This document shows positions 22,153 to 33,648 of a stretch of 64,000 nt of DNA, piece by piece. The notes below the pieces were generated by a model. The model worked only from the letters and a program-made list of their open reading frames with translations. It did not search any database and was not told the origin of the DNA. The stretch covers positions 62,001 to 126,000 of the forward strand of contig JAUIRK010000504.1 of NCBI GenBank assembly GCA_030549495.1, in the 5' to 3' direction. Every line of letters begins with the position of its first letter. The first letter of the stretch is position 1. This DNA is from Nectonema munidae (Eukaryota; Nematomorpha; Nectonematoida; Nectonematidae). The position numbers and the translations under genes were made by a program.

Positions 22153-23530
22153 TCATTCACAATTATTATAATAGTAAATCATGTAATTGTAAATATTTTC
22201 AGCATTAATATTTCTATCCTTCTGGAGTAGCTTTTTAAGCTTTGAAAATGATCTCTCCACTTCTGAAGTTGAAGCTGGACACTTTTGTAGATAAAAATGC
22301 CTCTCGGAGCTGATATTTTCATTTTCCATTTTCATGATCTTATCGATCTGACTTTCATTTTCTCGTTTATCCAAATATGAATGAATCCCCAATGAATCTT
22401 GATTGAAGGTTAAATTTTTCAGAGCATCGCTAGCATCTTCAATTGTGAAGGTCATTTTCTGTGAATCTTCAATCAATTCAATCAATTTATCCGCATATTC
22501 TTTTTTGATTTTCAGTAGCTTCTGAGAAATATTTATTGGCTCTAAATTTTTTTTCGCATTTTTCAGAAGGAGGCCTCCATCTTCCTCCATGCTTCCTATT
22601 ATTTTTTTTACTTTTGGCAAGTTTCTGCAGTAATAAAGCGCTGCCTCCAACCAACTACCCCATCGTGTAATAATTGGAACTGGTGGATATCCGATTTCGG
22701 AAAAGCAGCTTCTTCTAGTTTTATTTTTAACTATCAGTGCTTTCACACTCGAAATCAAATCATCAACTTCTGGATTGAAACTTCGGATTTTAAGAGCAAT
22801 GTTATGTAAAAGATGCGAAAAACATGTGATGTGATATAAGTTAGGAAAAATAACTTTCAAACTCTTGAACGCAGAAATATTATATCTTGCTGCGTCTGTA
22901 AGTAATAGGAGAAAATTTTCCCTTTTAATATCAAATTCCCTCACCGTGTCATTAATGAAAAAACAAAGTGATTGAGCGTTTAAGTGATTTTCAAACAACT
23001 GGGTTTTAATAAGGTAGGTTTTTGTTGGAACTTTCAACGCAGCTACTAAAACATTTACAAAAATTTTATTATTAACTATCGTCTCGTCAGCCATCAGATA
23101 TATAGCCTCATTTTTCAAGCTTTCCTTAATATTCATAACTTTTTTCTCAGCAAGCCTTGAAATCATGTTTCTGCAATGACTTACTGAGGGGAGTTTTTTT
23201 TCCAAAACTTTCAAAAAGAGAAATCATACTAGGTTGACAAAGTCTATAAAGTGGTATGTTAGCCTTCAAAAAGGCTATTATTAAACTTTCATGGAATTGA
23301 CTTGCTGAGGTGCTTTGGGTGTATTCTTTAATAGAAGTGTTGACAGAATTAATCTTCAAGTTTTTTTTTGTGTTTCTGACTAGCTCTGTGTTGATCAACA
23401 AAAAAAGTCTTCTCGTGCTGAACGTGTACTGAGCAAATTTAACAAAAAGTTTTTTTTCGCGTAGTGAAAACTCATTAGGATATTTCGAAGTAATTACCGA
23501 AATTTTTGATGATGAGAGTAAGTTTAGGCA
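22153..23530 (-). pseudogene. hAT transposase, one frameshift
   Basis: The main 353-residue frame (22153-23214) holds the hAT RNase-H-like core: LMADETIV (first Asp), LLLLTDAARYN (second Asp), HITCFSHLLHNIA (CxxH), ITRWGSWL, and the C-terminal dimerisation region CPASTSEVERSFSKLKKLL. Upstream, another frame (to about 23530) reads KYPNEFSLREKKLF then NTELVRNTKKNLKI. This resembles the N-terminal BED-like finger of these transposases, but with cysteines replaced. The two frames overlap at a T8 tract near 23200 (A8 on the coding strand), a typical slippage site. The protein is inactive as it stands. Membership of hAT is secure; the subfamily is not. Confidence 0.9.
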
Positions 23531-23792
23531 TAATTGAATAAAATAAAATGAAAAAACTTTTGTTAATCAGAAAATTGTGATAGTGGAACGAGAATCAGCT
23601 TTGAAATAAACTATTGAAAAAATACCAGAAATAATGAAATATATACAGCTAAGGCTGGTAAGGTTGTAGTTATATGATTGAGGAAAATGTAACAGATGCT
23701 TTGTTTCACAACTGTTTAAATATCACTAAGGTTAGGTGGATATTATCGACATTTACTCATCGCCATGCATCATACTCTTTTGCAGCAAAATA

Positions 23793-26189
23793 ACAGTCAA
23801 ACCTGCCTATAGCGACCATTCAAGGGAAACCAAAAAGGTGGCCGTTATAGGAGGGTGGCCGCTGTTATGATCATAAAATTAAAATTCGTAGTTACTTCAT
23901 CAACTCATTGTATGTAGTAAGTACATTCATCTAAAAAGATTTACTCTATTAATGAATAAAAAAACGTAGTAATATCGAAATTTATTTCAGTAAAAATATA
24001 TAAAACAAACTGTAATTTGAATTTCATATCTTCTTGATAAAGTCTAACATTGTCTTTTGTTTTGTGTTTTTCCTTCGACTCGGTTCTTGATTCAAGTCTC
24101 ATCATCCATGTCTTCACATTTGCGCAAAATGCCTTCGTAACCTTTGTTGATGGCGAGTTTTTTCAGATCTGCCACGTATTTTCTTGCATCTGCTAAACTA
24201 CAAAGAGAAGATTCTGCAGGTAAATTGAACACGTCAGTTTCACTTTCACTGTCTTCATCCGGATCTTGGTTTTTAATTCTTTGACGATAACTTTCAATGG
24301 TTAAATCAGTCTCATTATTCACCGTATCCAGGCAGGCATCAATCTCAACAAGTTCTTGAAATGATATTTGAAGATGTTGTTTACAGATAGATTCAAAATC
24401 ATCGCTACTTTCTCTAACATGATCTGTTATGGATTCTTTAGGTCCAACACCGCCTTTGCTGAAACACCTTCGGATTGAATTAGGATCTACTTCGAGCCAT
24501 GCTTTATTAACTCTATATATAGCTTGCAGGATATTTGAATTCTTCATAAGATCAGGTACAGTCAAAGCAGGATCTTGCTCTATCTGGCTCATGATATGCT
24601 TTAGGTGAAGTTTTCTAAACTTTATTTTAGTAGCTTGAATGATGCCTTGATCCATGGGTTGAGTGACAGAAGTTGTGTTTGGAGGCAGGAAAAGTAATTT
24701 AATGTTTTCTAAACAAAGTCGAGGATGGCAGGGAACATTGTCAAGAATCATGATATTTTTCTGTTTTGTCTCGCCATTTTAGCATCAAGCTGATAGGTAG
24801 CTGATAGGTGATTGATAGCTTGATAGGTAGTCTACTGGGAGATCATTTTTATTGATTTTGGCAAAACAACGCGGCTTGATAGATTTTTCAATTACCATTA
24901 ACTTCTCTTTGTCTCCCTGTGCGCTTGCACATAGCATGGCAGTGATGCGCTTTTTTGACTTTTTACCTCCAGAGCAAGTGACACCTTTTAAATGAAGTGT
25001 AGAGTCTAATGAAGTTTTATAAAAGAGACCTGTCTCATCTAAATTATAAATATCGCAGAGTTTGTAATTTTCGCAGAGCTTAGTTATTTTTGTTATCCAC
25101 TCTGAAGTGACAGCTTTATCTACTTCACCACTCTCTCCATTTATTTTACCAAAAACAATATTATTACGTTTTCTAAATGCTTCTAACGATCCGTTGGAAG
25201 CTTTAAATTTCTTTAGATCCAGTTCAGCTGCAAATACTTGAGCCTTTTCTTGCAGAAGCGTTCCACTAACTGGTAACATACGTGCCGTTGTGTCTTTAAA
25301 CCACTCATAAAGCATAGAGTTAAGTTCATCGTTTTTGGTCTTTCTTATTTTTCTTTTGCGATTATGAGGCGCGTTATTTTGAAATTCCTCTAACCATTCA
25401 GCTTTGCGTTTGATAATGTTGAGAATCTGTGTGCGACCACAAGAGTAACCTTGAGAAGTAAGTTTATTAGCAATGGATCGTGCACTCACTTTACTTTGTT
25501 CATGCATTTTAATAACCTAAATCTTTTTCTCCAATGACAAAGAAAACCGACATGAAATCATATTAAACTTATGTAACAAAAATAATTTTTAAGAGAAAGT
25601 AAAGGAAAAAAACTATAAATGGTGGGTATACCTTCAAATCATTCTTATCTATACCCAGGTTACTTTAATTAGCTTGAACTCAAACACATGGCGCAGATTT
25701 AATGCGATTTGCATGATGAAACTTCGATATCAGAAGTGGTTTACTGGTGGAAGTTTTTTGGAACTATAAAAGTTAACAAGGAATAATTTTGTGTAATTTC
25801 TAATATAATATAAGCTTTAAGCTTTTAATTCTTATACTATCAAGTACAACATTTCCTGCTCGAAAGATTAAAATTCTATGCGTATAAAATAAGATTTAAT
25901 CTGATTTGATAAAAATAAAACTGACTAAAAGGCTGCAAAGATAAAATTTGTTACAACAATATCTTTCCGTGCAGCCTGAAAATTTTTAAGTAAAAAACAT
26001 CAATGGCCGTTATACTAAAGTAAAAACCTGTGTTTTGATTGAAAACAAGTGGCCGTTGGCCGCGTTGAAGAGGTGACCACTATACACAAGGTATGTAAGA
26101 CTGTTTTCATTTGCGAGGGAATTTCTTTTGGCCGCTATCAGCAGGTGGCTGCTATAGGCAGGTGACCGCTAACACAGGTTTGACTCTCT
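23793..26189 (-). mobile_element. Tigger/pogo-type transposon inside the hAT
   Basis: The left end, about 23794, reads CAGTCAAACCTGCCTATAGC. The right end, on the other strand, reads AGTCAAACCTGTGTTAGCGG (up to 26185). TA lies next to each end (23791-23792; 26190-26191), as expected for pogo/Tigger. Both subterminal regions contain GTGGCCGC/GGTGGCC words typical of the group. The first bases of the right end differ slightly from the left. It lies wholly within the 5' leader of the hAT at 22003-26675, so it is the younger of the two. Confidence 0.88.
24092..25507 (-). pseudogene. Tigger-like transposase, broken in the middle
   Basis: Two frames make up a CENP-B/Tigger-type transposase. The first (25507-24785) has the DNA-binding part (SARSIANKLTSQGYSCGR, then the CENPB-type helix around SMLYEWFKD), then YNLDETGLFY with the first catalytic Asp, and GGKKSKKRITAMLCAS. 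The second (24751-24092) has MILDNVPCHP (second Asp), LPPNTTSVTQPMDQGIIQ (third Asp) and an acidic tail. Between LPVDY and DAKMARQNRKI a segment is replaced by short CTACCTATCA-type repeats, and one base is missing before MILDN. The upstream HTH start is not clear. The copy is dead. Confidence 0.92.
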
Positions 26190-26860
26190 TATGGCAGCAA
26201 GAGAGCTAATATGATTTTGCCATGTATTCATTTCCCTGCTGCAACCAGTAGCTTTGTCGTATCCTCCTCCGATATTTGATTATATTTTGTTACTATATGA
26301 GTGCTGGAGAGTTGATGATAAAGCTTGTGTATGTATGTAATATGTAACATAGAAATGAAACTTCACATTACACATATTCCCTGCTCTCGCTTGCTACCAC
26401 CATGTGTCCTTACTGCCGCCATCATGATAAAGATGGTGTACGCTCATGGCCTATTTATTAACTAAATAAAAAATGTAACAAAAAGAAAAACTTTATGTAA
26501 AAATATTCTTAAGTCCAAAATATGACTTTTATGACTTTGTCTTAAAAATATGACTTTTTATGACCTATAAAAATGCAGATAATTATTCCTGGAAGCCTAA
26601 TTCATTAAGATTTTTTTTCAAATTTGATTTTCCATCATGAATAACGAATATGACTAATGACTTTTGATCGCCCTGGTTATAACAGTCCAATAGTTTTAAT
26701 AATTTTAAATACTCAATAGTTCTAATAGAATTTATGAATTGAAAAATAATAACGTTCTTAGATACACTTATAACATTACTATCACATCGGAAAAAGCAAA
26801 ATTTAAACCATTTTGCCATATCATTCAACGTAAATTTAAAGGATTATTACCTTTATTTAG

Positions 26861-26939
26861 TAGCGTGAGTAAGGTTTTCGATAACTCAAGGTCTTGGGTT
26901 CGATCCCGCATCAAGCCTGCTTTCCTCAAAGTTCTATAC
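26861..26939 (+). mobile_element. tRNA-derived SINE, copy a, 5' half
   Basis: GCGTGAGTAAGG, then AAGGTCTTGGGTTCGATCCC, matches the tRNA-like head of the local SINE. GGTTCGATCCC is a good B box. The copy is split after GTTCTATAC by the hAT at 26940-29336, and its 3' part resumes at 29345. The region around the A box is shortened compared with the copies at 33380 and 48608. Confidence 0.8.
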
Positions 26940-29336
26940 CAGCGTTTCTCAACCTTTGACAGCCCATGGCTCCCTTCACCGAGTGGTTAACACTCTTGGC
27001 CCCCTGCCCTTCAAAAAAATAAATTTTGTTTTATGTTGTTTATCCAGTCACTAAAATTATAAACTTAAATAAAAATTTTTATTGAACAGTATAATCAATG
27101 GGACACTTGCTGTTGAGCTCGTGTGACCAGGCCTCTTATGTCCGGCTTTGTTTTGGATACAGCAAGGCGAATATCATTCCTAACATTAAGACGGTTTCTG
27201 GACTTTGTTTTGATCGTCGCCAGGTCAGAAAATCCAGATTCGCAAAGATATATTGTAGCGAATTGAACGTGCATTTCGGATGCCTTCTTGCTGAGCTTTG
27301 GATACGCATCCTGAACAGACAACCAGAAGTTGGAAAGATCTTTTCTGTTACTGAAGGCCAGCTTCATTGCTTTCGAGACTTTAAACTCTGCGAGCTCCTC
27401 TGCTTCGTCTTCAGTAGGTTTAATTTCCGTGTTAAATGGGTCTTTGTGCCATAGAACATCTAATGGGGCATTGTCGAAATAAGATTTGAACTCGGAGAAG
27501 AGAATGTCGAGATGTTTGATAATGTAATTTTTGATGCCGATGGGAAGTTCAATCTTTTTTGTCTGAAGATGCTCGTCCAATAAAGGAAACGAAGCTGTGG
27601 ATCCGGCTTCAATTCGTGCCTGCCAGACTGTTATTCGAGCAGACATTCCTGTAAGCTTGTCTTGAACGTCACTGACTGTGACATCATGGCCCTGCAAAGA
27701 CTGGTTCATTTCATTTAGTCTACCGAATATATCGGCTAGGTAGGCAAGCATCATGACGAACTCTTCATTCTTGAAGTGGACATGAAGATAGTTTTCATTC
27801 TCTTGCAGGAAAATTTCCGTCTCCAACCGAAGTTCATACAACCGAGAAAGGCATTTTCCCCTCGATAACCAACGAACTTTGGTATAAAACAAAAATCCCA
27901 CATGTTGCGCTCCCATTTCGTTGGCCAGAAGTTGGAACAGCCGATGATTTTTGGCCTTTGCACGAATGAAGTTGATTACTTTGACAGCAATGTCCAGTAC
28001 TTCTAACAAACGCGGCGGCAGAGTTTTTGACGCAAGAGCATATCGGTGTAGTGAACAGTGGGAAGATGTTACGTGGGGCCATTCATTCTTCACAAGCGCG
28101 ACGAACCCTCCTTTAACGCCAATCATCGCCGGGGCACCATCAGTACAGATATGCTTGAAATTCTGCCAACTTAGTCCATTCATTTCAAAAAACGAGTCCA
28201 CGATGGCTTTGACATTTTTTGCTGTTGTTGTAGTTGGCAGGGTATTGCAGAATAAAAATTCTTCCTTCATTTTCCCTTCTTTCTCGTAGCGAGCAAAGGC
28301 AATCAACTGGCTTTCCATAGCGGTGTCAGTAGACTCATCAAGTTGAAGGCTAGCCTGAAGCGTGCTTTGCTTAATTTCATAACAAATTTGACGACACACA
28401 TCAGCGGCCATGTCATCAATCCGTCGACGAATTGTGTCATTAGATAGCGAAACTTGCTGAATTTTCTTTTTTGCCTCTGATCCGATCATTAGTTCCACCA
28501 TTTTTTCTGTACATGGCTTGATAAGTTCCTCAGCAATATTGTGAGGTTTCTTGCACTTTACAATTTGGTAAGCTACTTCGTAGCTAGATTGAAGAGCTGG
28601 TTTTTCTTCTGGCCGGAATCCAAATTTTGGAAGCGTCGCTTCACGGTCGTACCGTGCTCGTTTTGTATAAGCAGAGCATCAATACTATCATCTTTCTTTT
28701 GAGGATGCAACTTGTCGCAATGGTTTGAAAGTTTAGAAAGACGTAGTGATGCATTTGCCATCACTACTGAGCAATGCAGACATTGTGCACAGTCCATGCC
28801 GTCTCGAATTACTTTCGTAAATCCAAAACTGACGTAGCTGTCATTCCATTTTCGAACTTTCGACATCCGAAAACAAATAATAACAAAACAAAGTTAAAAA
28901 TTTGGCTTGAAAAAATTAGATTTAATCAAAAAGAAATTTAACTAAAGAAAATATTAGATTTAATCAAAAAGTAAAAGACAAAAAAAATTTACAATTTACA
29001 AAAAAGAAGAAATAGATTAAGCCTTTCTTTGATTACTTTGCAGAAACAGTGTTAATAAGAGAGCAAAGAAAATTTATAAACAGTTTTTTTTCTATCAGCC
29101 ATTTTTATAGTAAGGACGATAAAAAAACAAGAAAAAAAATCTTAAAAAATTCAAATTTTTTTAGTTTAAAAAAAACTTTCAAATTAATTGAAAAAACACT
29201 TCTCTTATGACCGCAGTTTTCTCACACTTCAAGCTTCTGCATTTTAAATTACATTTTCTAGTGTTAGCTTGTGGCCCCTAGGTTAAAGGCCTGTGGCCCC
29301 CTTGGGGGGCCATGGGCCCCCGGTTGAGAAACGCTG
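26940..29336 (-). mobile_element. hAT (ZBED5/Charlie-like) transposon in a SINE
   Basis: A 2397-bp element with perfect 15-bp TIRs CAGCGTTTCTCAACC (26940-26954 and 29322-29336) and an 8-bp duplication TTCTATAC (26932-26939 and 29337-29344) that fits nTnTAnAn. It splits a SINE copy cleanly. G/C-rich subterminal sequence (GGCCCCC-type) occurs at both ends, as in Charlie-like elements. Only one break is evident in its transposase, so it is one of the youngest elements in the window. Confidence 0.96.
27095..28866 (-). pseudogene. ZBED5-like hAT transposase, one frameshift
   Basis: About 590 residues in two frames. The N-terminus (28866-28573) begins MSKVRKWNDSYVSFGFTKV and has a BED zinc finger (CLHC ... 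HCDKLH). The second frame, open from about 28620 to 27095, continues PALQSSYEVAYQIVKCKKPH and the hAT core: LQLDESTD (first Asp), ICTDGAPAMIG (second Asp), HCSLHRYALASKTLPP (CxxH), KVRWLSRGKCL, then YLCESGFSDLATIKTKSRNR with the conserved Glu and C-terminal dimerisation region. A single 1-base shift near 28620 separates the frames. Length and domain order match intact relatives such as ZBED5-type proteins. Confidence 0.95.
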
Positions 29337-29396
29337 TTCTATACTATCGCCACAATTGTGCCTTCTCGATGAAAACATTCCATGGTATCTTTATCA
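29337..29396 (+). mobile_element. tRNA-derived SINE, copy a, 3' half
   Basis: After the duplicated TTCTATAC, the sequence CACAATTGTGCCTTCTCG and ATGAAAACATTCC continues the SINE tail seen at 33380-33520, including a T-rich ATCTTTAT end. Confidence 0.8.
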
Positions 29397-31849
29397 AGGG
29401 AGTAACAAATCATAACGAATGAAATCAAAATTAGCCACAAATAAATAAAATTATGAAAACAAAAAATGACAAAATGGTTCAAACTAAATTTTAATAAAGT
29501 CATAAATATTTCCTCACCACAAATCAATGCTACAGAATAAGCATTCCTCATTGCCAAATTTCATTTGTATATCGTACCAAATTTTCAGTATACAAACAGT
29601 TATCTTTGGAGCCAGTGAAAAACACCGAAATCAAAATAGACTCAAACCAAAAGCACTGGAATTGTAATGTTAAAAGAGGGTTTGGGATAGGTTTAAAGTT
29701 AAGCATTAGTGCCAGCGTTATTTTATCTTAAAATTTATAGAATTTAGTTTCTTTCTGACATTATGCTCTTCAGGTCTTTCAACCAAGAACCGCTTTCTCT
29801 ATATATAAAAGCAGTAAACTATTCTTTTGCAAGGTGTTTATGATAATTATACTATAGTACGCTAGTCAAAAGTTTCTTTAGAGTTGTGCACTCTTAAGGG
29901 TTAATTCGCAAATATCGTATTGATCCCTTGTTATCCGTATGGAGAAAAATATAGAAGGAAAACATTATTTAACTAAAAACAATTAAAAATATGACATATT
30001 ACAAAAGAGTAATATGATCACAAAAAATAGGGTCTTTAGTCTTCAAGGGTGGGAATCACGGGTGGGCGCTTGAGAGAAAGTTAGGTAATTGGTTTTGAGC
30101 AAGACTTTCGTGGAGACAAGGTGAGAAGAAAGAGGATAACTAAATTGTGTCGGTGCTGCATCTGTTTATATAGTCACTGCTACGTATTTTCCCGTGACTT
30201 TATTTTCTCCAGTTGTTCTTGAGAAGGTGTCTGCTGGATTATTCTTGCTATTCATATATGCAGAGTTCCTTTGTAGGTGGTAGAATTGCTTTTCATTGCT
30301 CATTGCGGAGATGATGCCATTGAGCTGAGTTTCCCCGGAGCCACCGTTCTTGACCACTCCCAGTGTGGCGACAAAATCTTTCTTTAGGAGGCAGAGAGCA
30401 ATAAAAGTTTCAAGAACACTGCTCTAAAACTATCATAACTTATCATTGATTTTTATTTTAGTGAAACATTTTGAGATAAGATTGATTAATTTAGATGCTA
30501 ATTGAAATGTAATCGATCCCATTCCAAAGACATAAATTTCTACACAGTTGTTACCTAATTTGTATATAGCAGATCCATTCACTTTATTTTTACAACGTTT
30601 TTTCCAAATTTCATATATAACAAAAGAAACACTGAGCAAATTATGTTAACTTTACTAAGTAAAAAGTTTGTCTTCAAAAAAACATCAAATTGCACATCGG
30701 TAAACCAAGATATAAGTTTGGAAGTTTATAATTAGTTATACTTATTCAAAATTATAAAGCGTAGTCTCCAATGTTCAACCGCTTGAGGTTTGTCGATATT
30801 TTAAAATATCTTTTTGCAATAAAATGAAAAATACTTTCACTGGCACAACATATGTTTTTTTTGTCTAAATCCAAATAAATAGAAATAATCCGATGTTATC
30901 TAAAGTGCTCATTTAATGATGTTTCAACTCAAACAAATGTTTATTCTACAAAAATGAAAACAAATGGTTTTTATCTTATATCAGTAACGTCGTAACTATC
31001 ACACAAATGAGGTGTGCGAATTATACATTTTATACAGAGCAATTTTACGTGTCATTTGTGGGTGAACATTTGTCGCTTTTACATCAGAAAGTACGTTACA
31101 CGAAGAAATAATTTGGTTAAAATATATTAACCCTACTAAGTTACAAGTTCAGATAAGCATGCAAATTGTATACGCTATACACTATAATATTTTTATAAAT
31201 CGCATACACTATTCACTAAATGTATTCAAGGATTTATAAACTTTTCTTTCTTTCAATACAGTATAGCACTTAAATAATAGGCAAAAACTTTATGAATCAT
31301 GTTTATTTCAAAGCTGCATAATTCAAGACTACGCCGATTTTTGCAAAAATATCATTACAGTAGTAACCATTTCCTTTTTTTTCGTGCAAAGTAAGATAGC
31401 TTAATTGTAATCCTTGATGCGCCGGATATAATTAGCACGAGCGCACTCTGATTGTGAATGCAATTTCTAAAAAAAAGTAGATGTTGAGGAAAAACACTAT
31501 GTCACATGGATTTTGGTGAAACTTCAGGCTGCACGCACATTTAGAGAGATTGCCATTGAATTCTCCTTATTCTAGCGTTGTAAATACACCTGAAGCAATT
31601 ATGCAAAAGACAAATCTTCGTTGTATTTGCTATAGCAGTTTTGACAAGGTTGCGATCTCATGAACATAATTACGTTTATACACATTTAGATTATTATTAT
31701 CATCTACATAGTAACTTAAATTTTCATTCATTCTAGTTCAGCGAAAAATTTTGTTTTTTAAATTTTTAATAGTTTATTTGTCATTCTCTCTTTTTTAATT
31801 GCTTGAAGATAAAAATTGACAGTTACGCTTAGCTCATCTTGTAGACATC
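29397..31849. other. AT-rich DNA without recognisable gene
   Basis: No gene supported. A 63-residue minus-strand frame (30166-30357) contains NNPADTFSR, faintly like the end of a retroelement RNase H, but nothing around it backs this up. The rest is AT-rich with short tracts. Confidence 0.55.
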
Positions 31850-32625
31850 TTACATCAGATAAAAAAAAGTTTGGATTCGGATGCAAGGAAAAAATAGACT
31901 ATAAAATTTATCGATTCTTTGAAAGCATTTGCAAACAAACTCGAAAACTGGCATAGGAAAATAACACACAATAATTTTCCAATGTTTGACAAGCTTTCTT
32001 CTTTGCTTGATTCAAGTGAATATTCAAGGCCCTCTGAATTTTTAAAGGATGAAATATTAGAAAATTTATCTTTACTTAGAGATGAGATCTAAAATTATTT
32101 TAGTGAATTGAATTATGAAGATTTACATTTAATTCGCAATCCTTTATATTGTCCAATTGATAAAATTCAAAATAACACTCTTCACGATGACTTTTTAGAG
32201 TTTCAAAACGACACTATTGCTAAAGATTTATTCAATAATAGTAAATCAATAATTGAGTTTTGGCCTTAAAAAGCAAAAGTTATCCTAGAATTGCTCAAGT
32301 TGCAATTAAAATGCTTGTTTCCATAGACATATTTATGTGAAAAGGGTTTTCTAACATACTTCGATTGAAATTAAAAAAATAGGCTATTAAGATGCTCTAC
32401 TATGGATGGGCTCTTTGTAATATTTTTCCATGAAATGAGAAATTTGACAAACAAAAATGAAAAAATTCAGGTTCTTTTCATTTTTAACAAGGATTTTCTT
32501 TTCAAATTTTACATTTTATTTGTTTCTCTTTCATAAACGAAACTGTTAAAATATTCATTTGGAAGGAGGAATTGTTATTTTTATTTTTTTAAGGGGGATG
32601 AGTTATTTAGGTTTGGGAACCACTG
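31850..32625 (+). mobile_element. hAT 3' remnant
   Basis: Broken plus-strand frames read like the C-terminal half of a SCAND3/ZBED5-type hAT transposase: SLKAFANKLENWHRKI, PMFDKLSSLLDSSEYS, NPLYCPIDKIQNNTLHDDF, then YLCEKGFSNILRLKLKK, which is the conserved dimerisation motif. The right end, 32611-32625, reads GTTTGGGAACCACTG, the usual hAT terminus. No matching left end was found, so the 5' half is missing or decayed. Several frame changes and stops are present. Confidence 0.8.
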
Positions 32626-32740
32626 TTGTAGGTGGAACTCTAGAATGAGTGTTAACCGAGGACAGGAGAAGGGGGAGGGAAGTGGGTTCAAATCCTACCA
32701 CACGCTTTACCGTTCGAGCATATAAAGAAACTATAAAATT
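32626..32740 (+). other. tRNA-like B box of uncertain origin
   Basis: GTGGGTTCAAATCCTACCAC looks like a tRNA T arm and a good polymerase III B box. The upstream half does not fold into a convincing tRNA and no acceptor stem pairs, so this is more likely a SINE or tRNA relic than a tRNA gene. Confidence 0.35.
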
Positions 32741-32824
32741 GAAAGATTATATTTATAAAATCAAACAATAGATAAAGAAAGTAAAGAAATTAATTTATAA
32801 AATCAAACGAAACACATGAGATGA

Positions 32825-33255
32825 TTAATCCGTACAGTATAAAGGATCAACTGTGTACGAATTTGAAAGTGGATTTGTTGTTCGGATTCCTGGATTTTCC
32901 TTGAATGTTCCTTCAATTTCTTCACCAAACCTGTTCACACAGAAGCAACCGTATTTTTCGGATCTATATTCACATTGAATCTTTGCAAAGCTTCCATCCT
33001 CATTACATTGGCGACACGGAGTTCCTGTTTCTGCAAGTATAAGTCTGGAAATGCACTCTTCTGAAAGCGCTCTACAATTCTCTCTGGAGGAAAGAAGACA
33101 CACCTGCTGACATTCTTCAATTTTTTCAAAGTTGTTTTCATTTCCCAAAATGTTTCCAAACCAAAATTCTTTGCAGCTTTGACTATCTGAATCATAATAA
33201 TATCTCTTCACACTTTTTTTACAATATCCTATATCTTTGGGAAGAAGACATCTTT
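32825..33255 (-). CDS. Terminal exon: Kunitz + thyroglobulin type-1 domains
   Basis: The last exon (431 bp) of a secreted inhibitor-type gene. The acceptor TACTTTTAG lies just upstream at 33256, and the exon enters in phase 1. The first domain is Kunitz/BPTI: CLLPKDIGYC, KRYYYDSDSQSCKEF, NENNFEKIEECQQVC. The usual fourth cysteine (YGGC) is replaced by FGNILGN, so the Cys14-Cys38 bridge cannot form. The P1 position is Lys (GYCKK), suggesting a trypsin-like target. The second domain is thyroglobulin type-1: NCRALSEECISRL, CRQCNEDGSFAKIQC, then YGCFCVNRFGEEIEGT (the CWCV box with Phe), ending YCTD and TAA. Thyroglobulin type-1 domains often inhibit cysteine proteases, so a dual inhibitor is possible. 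No signal peptide is in this exon. Confidence 0.88.
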
Positions 33256-33379
33256 CTAAAAGTATTCAATAAAAGATTAAATATATTTTAGGATGATTGG
33301 ATAAAAATGCCTAGAAGTTTTATTTGAAGTTATTTTGCAATAAAATTAAATAATAAAAGAGAACTTAAAAATTGTACGT

Positions 33380-33520
33380 GGGACGTGAGAAGGGTTGGTT
33401 AGATGCTGGATTCGATAACGTCTTAGGTTCGATCCCCCATCAAGCCCGCTTACCTCATAGTTCGATACAAGCGGCGCAATTGTGCCTTCTCAATGAAAAC
33501 ACCCTATTGTACCTTTATGG
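33380..33520 (+). mobile_element. tRNA-derived SINE, copy b
   Basis: GGGACGTGAGAAGGG, then TTGGTTAGAT (tRNA D-loop/A box), then AGGTTCGATCCC (B box), followed by the non-tRNA body CATCAAGCCCGCTTACCTC, ATACAAGCGGCGCAATTGTG and ATGAAAACACCC. It is followed directly by copy c in the same orientation. It lies in the last intron of the Kunitz gene, opposite to the gene's direction. Confidence 0.88.
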
Positions 33521-33526
33521 TACCTT

Positions 33527-33648
33527 TGGTTAGATGCTCGATTCGATAACTCTAGGTCTTGGTTTCGATTCCGCATCAAGCCTGCTTTCCTCATAGTTCG
33601 ATACAAGCGGCGCAATTTTGCCTTCTCGATGAAAACACCCCACCTTTA
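33527..33648 (+). mobile_element. tRNA-derived SINE, copy c
   Basis: This is a second unit in tandem with copy b. It begins at GGTTAGATGCTCGATTCG, without the first ~18 bp, and has B box GGTTTCGATTCC, then the same body and ATGAAAACACCCCACC. The head-to-tail pair may have been copied as a dimer. Confidence 0.85.

Larger units (their letters stand above)
22003..26675 (-). mobile_element. hAT transposon with a nested Tigger element
   Basis: The ends are inverted repeats: CAGGGCGAACAAATGAC on the left and, read on the other strand, CAGGGCGATCAAAAGTCA on the right. An 8-bp duplication, GTTATAAC, lies at 21995-22002 and 26676-26683 and fits the nTnnnnAn target of hAT elements. Subterminal AAATATGACTTTT words repeat at both ends. 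The transposase reads right to left, so the right end is 5'. A Tigger element (about 23793-26189) lies in the 5' leader, leaving a host element of about 2.3 kb. Confidence 0.93.

Noticed and set aside
30166-30357. Possible retroelement RNase H end (NNPADTFSR)
   Set aside because: A single short motif in a 63-residue frame, with no neighbouring polymerase or integrase motifs and no terminal repeats. Chance is likely.
32626-32740. tRNA gene
   Set aside because: Only the T arm is convincing. The D and anticodon arms and the acceptor pairing are absent.
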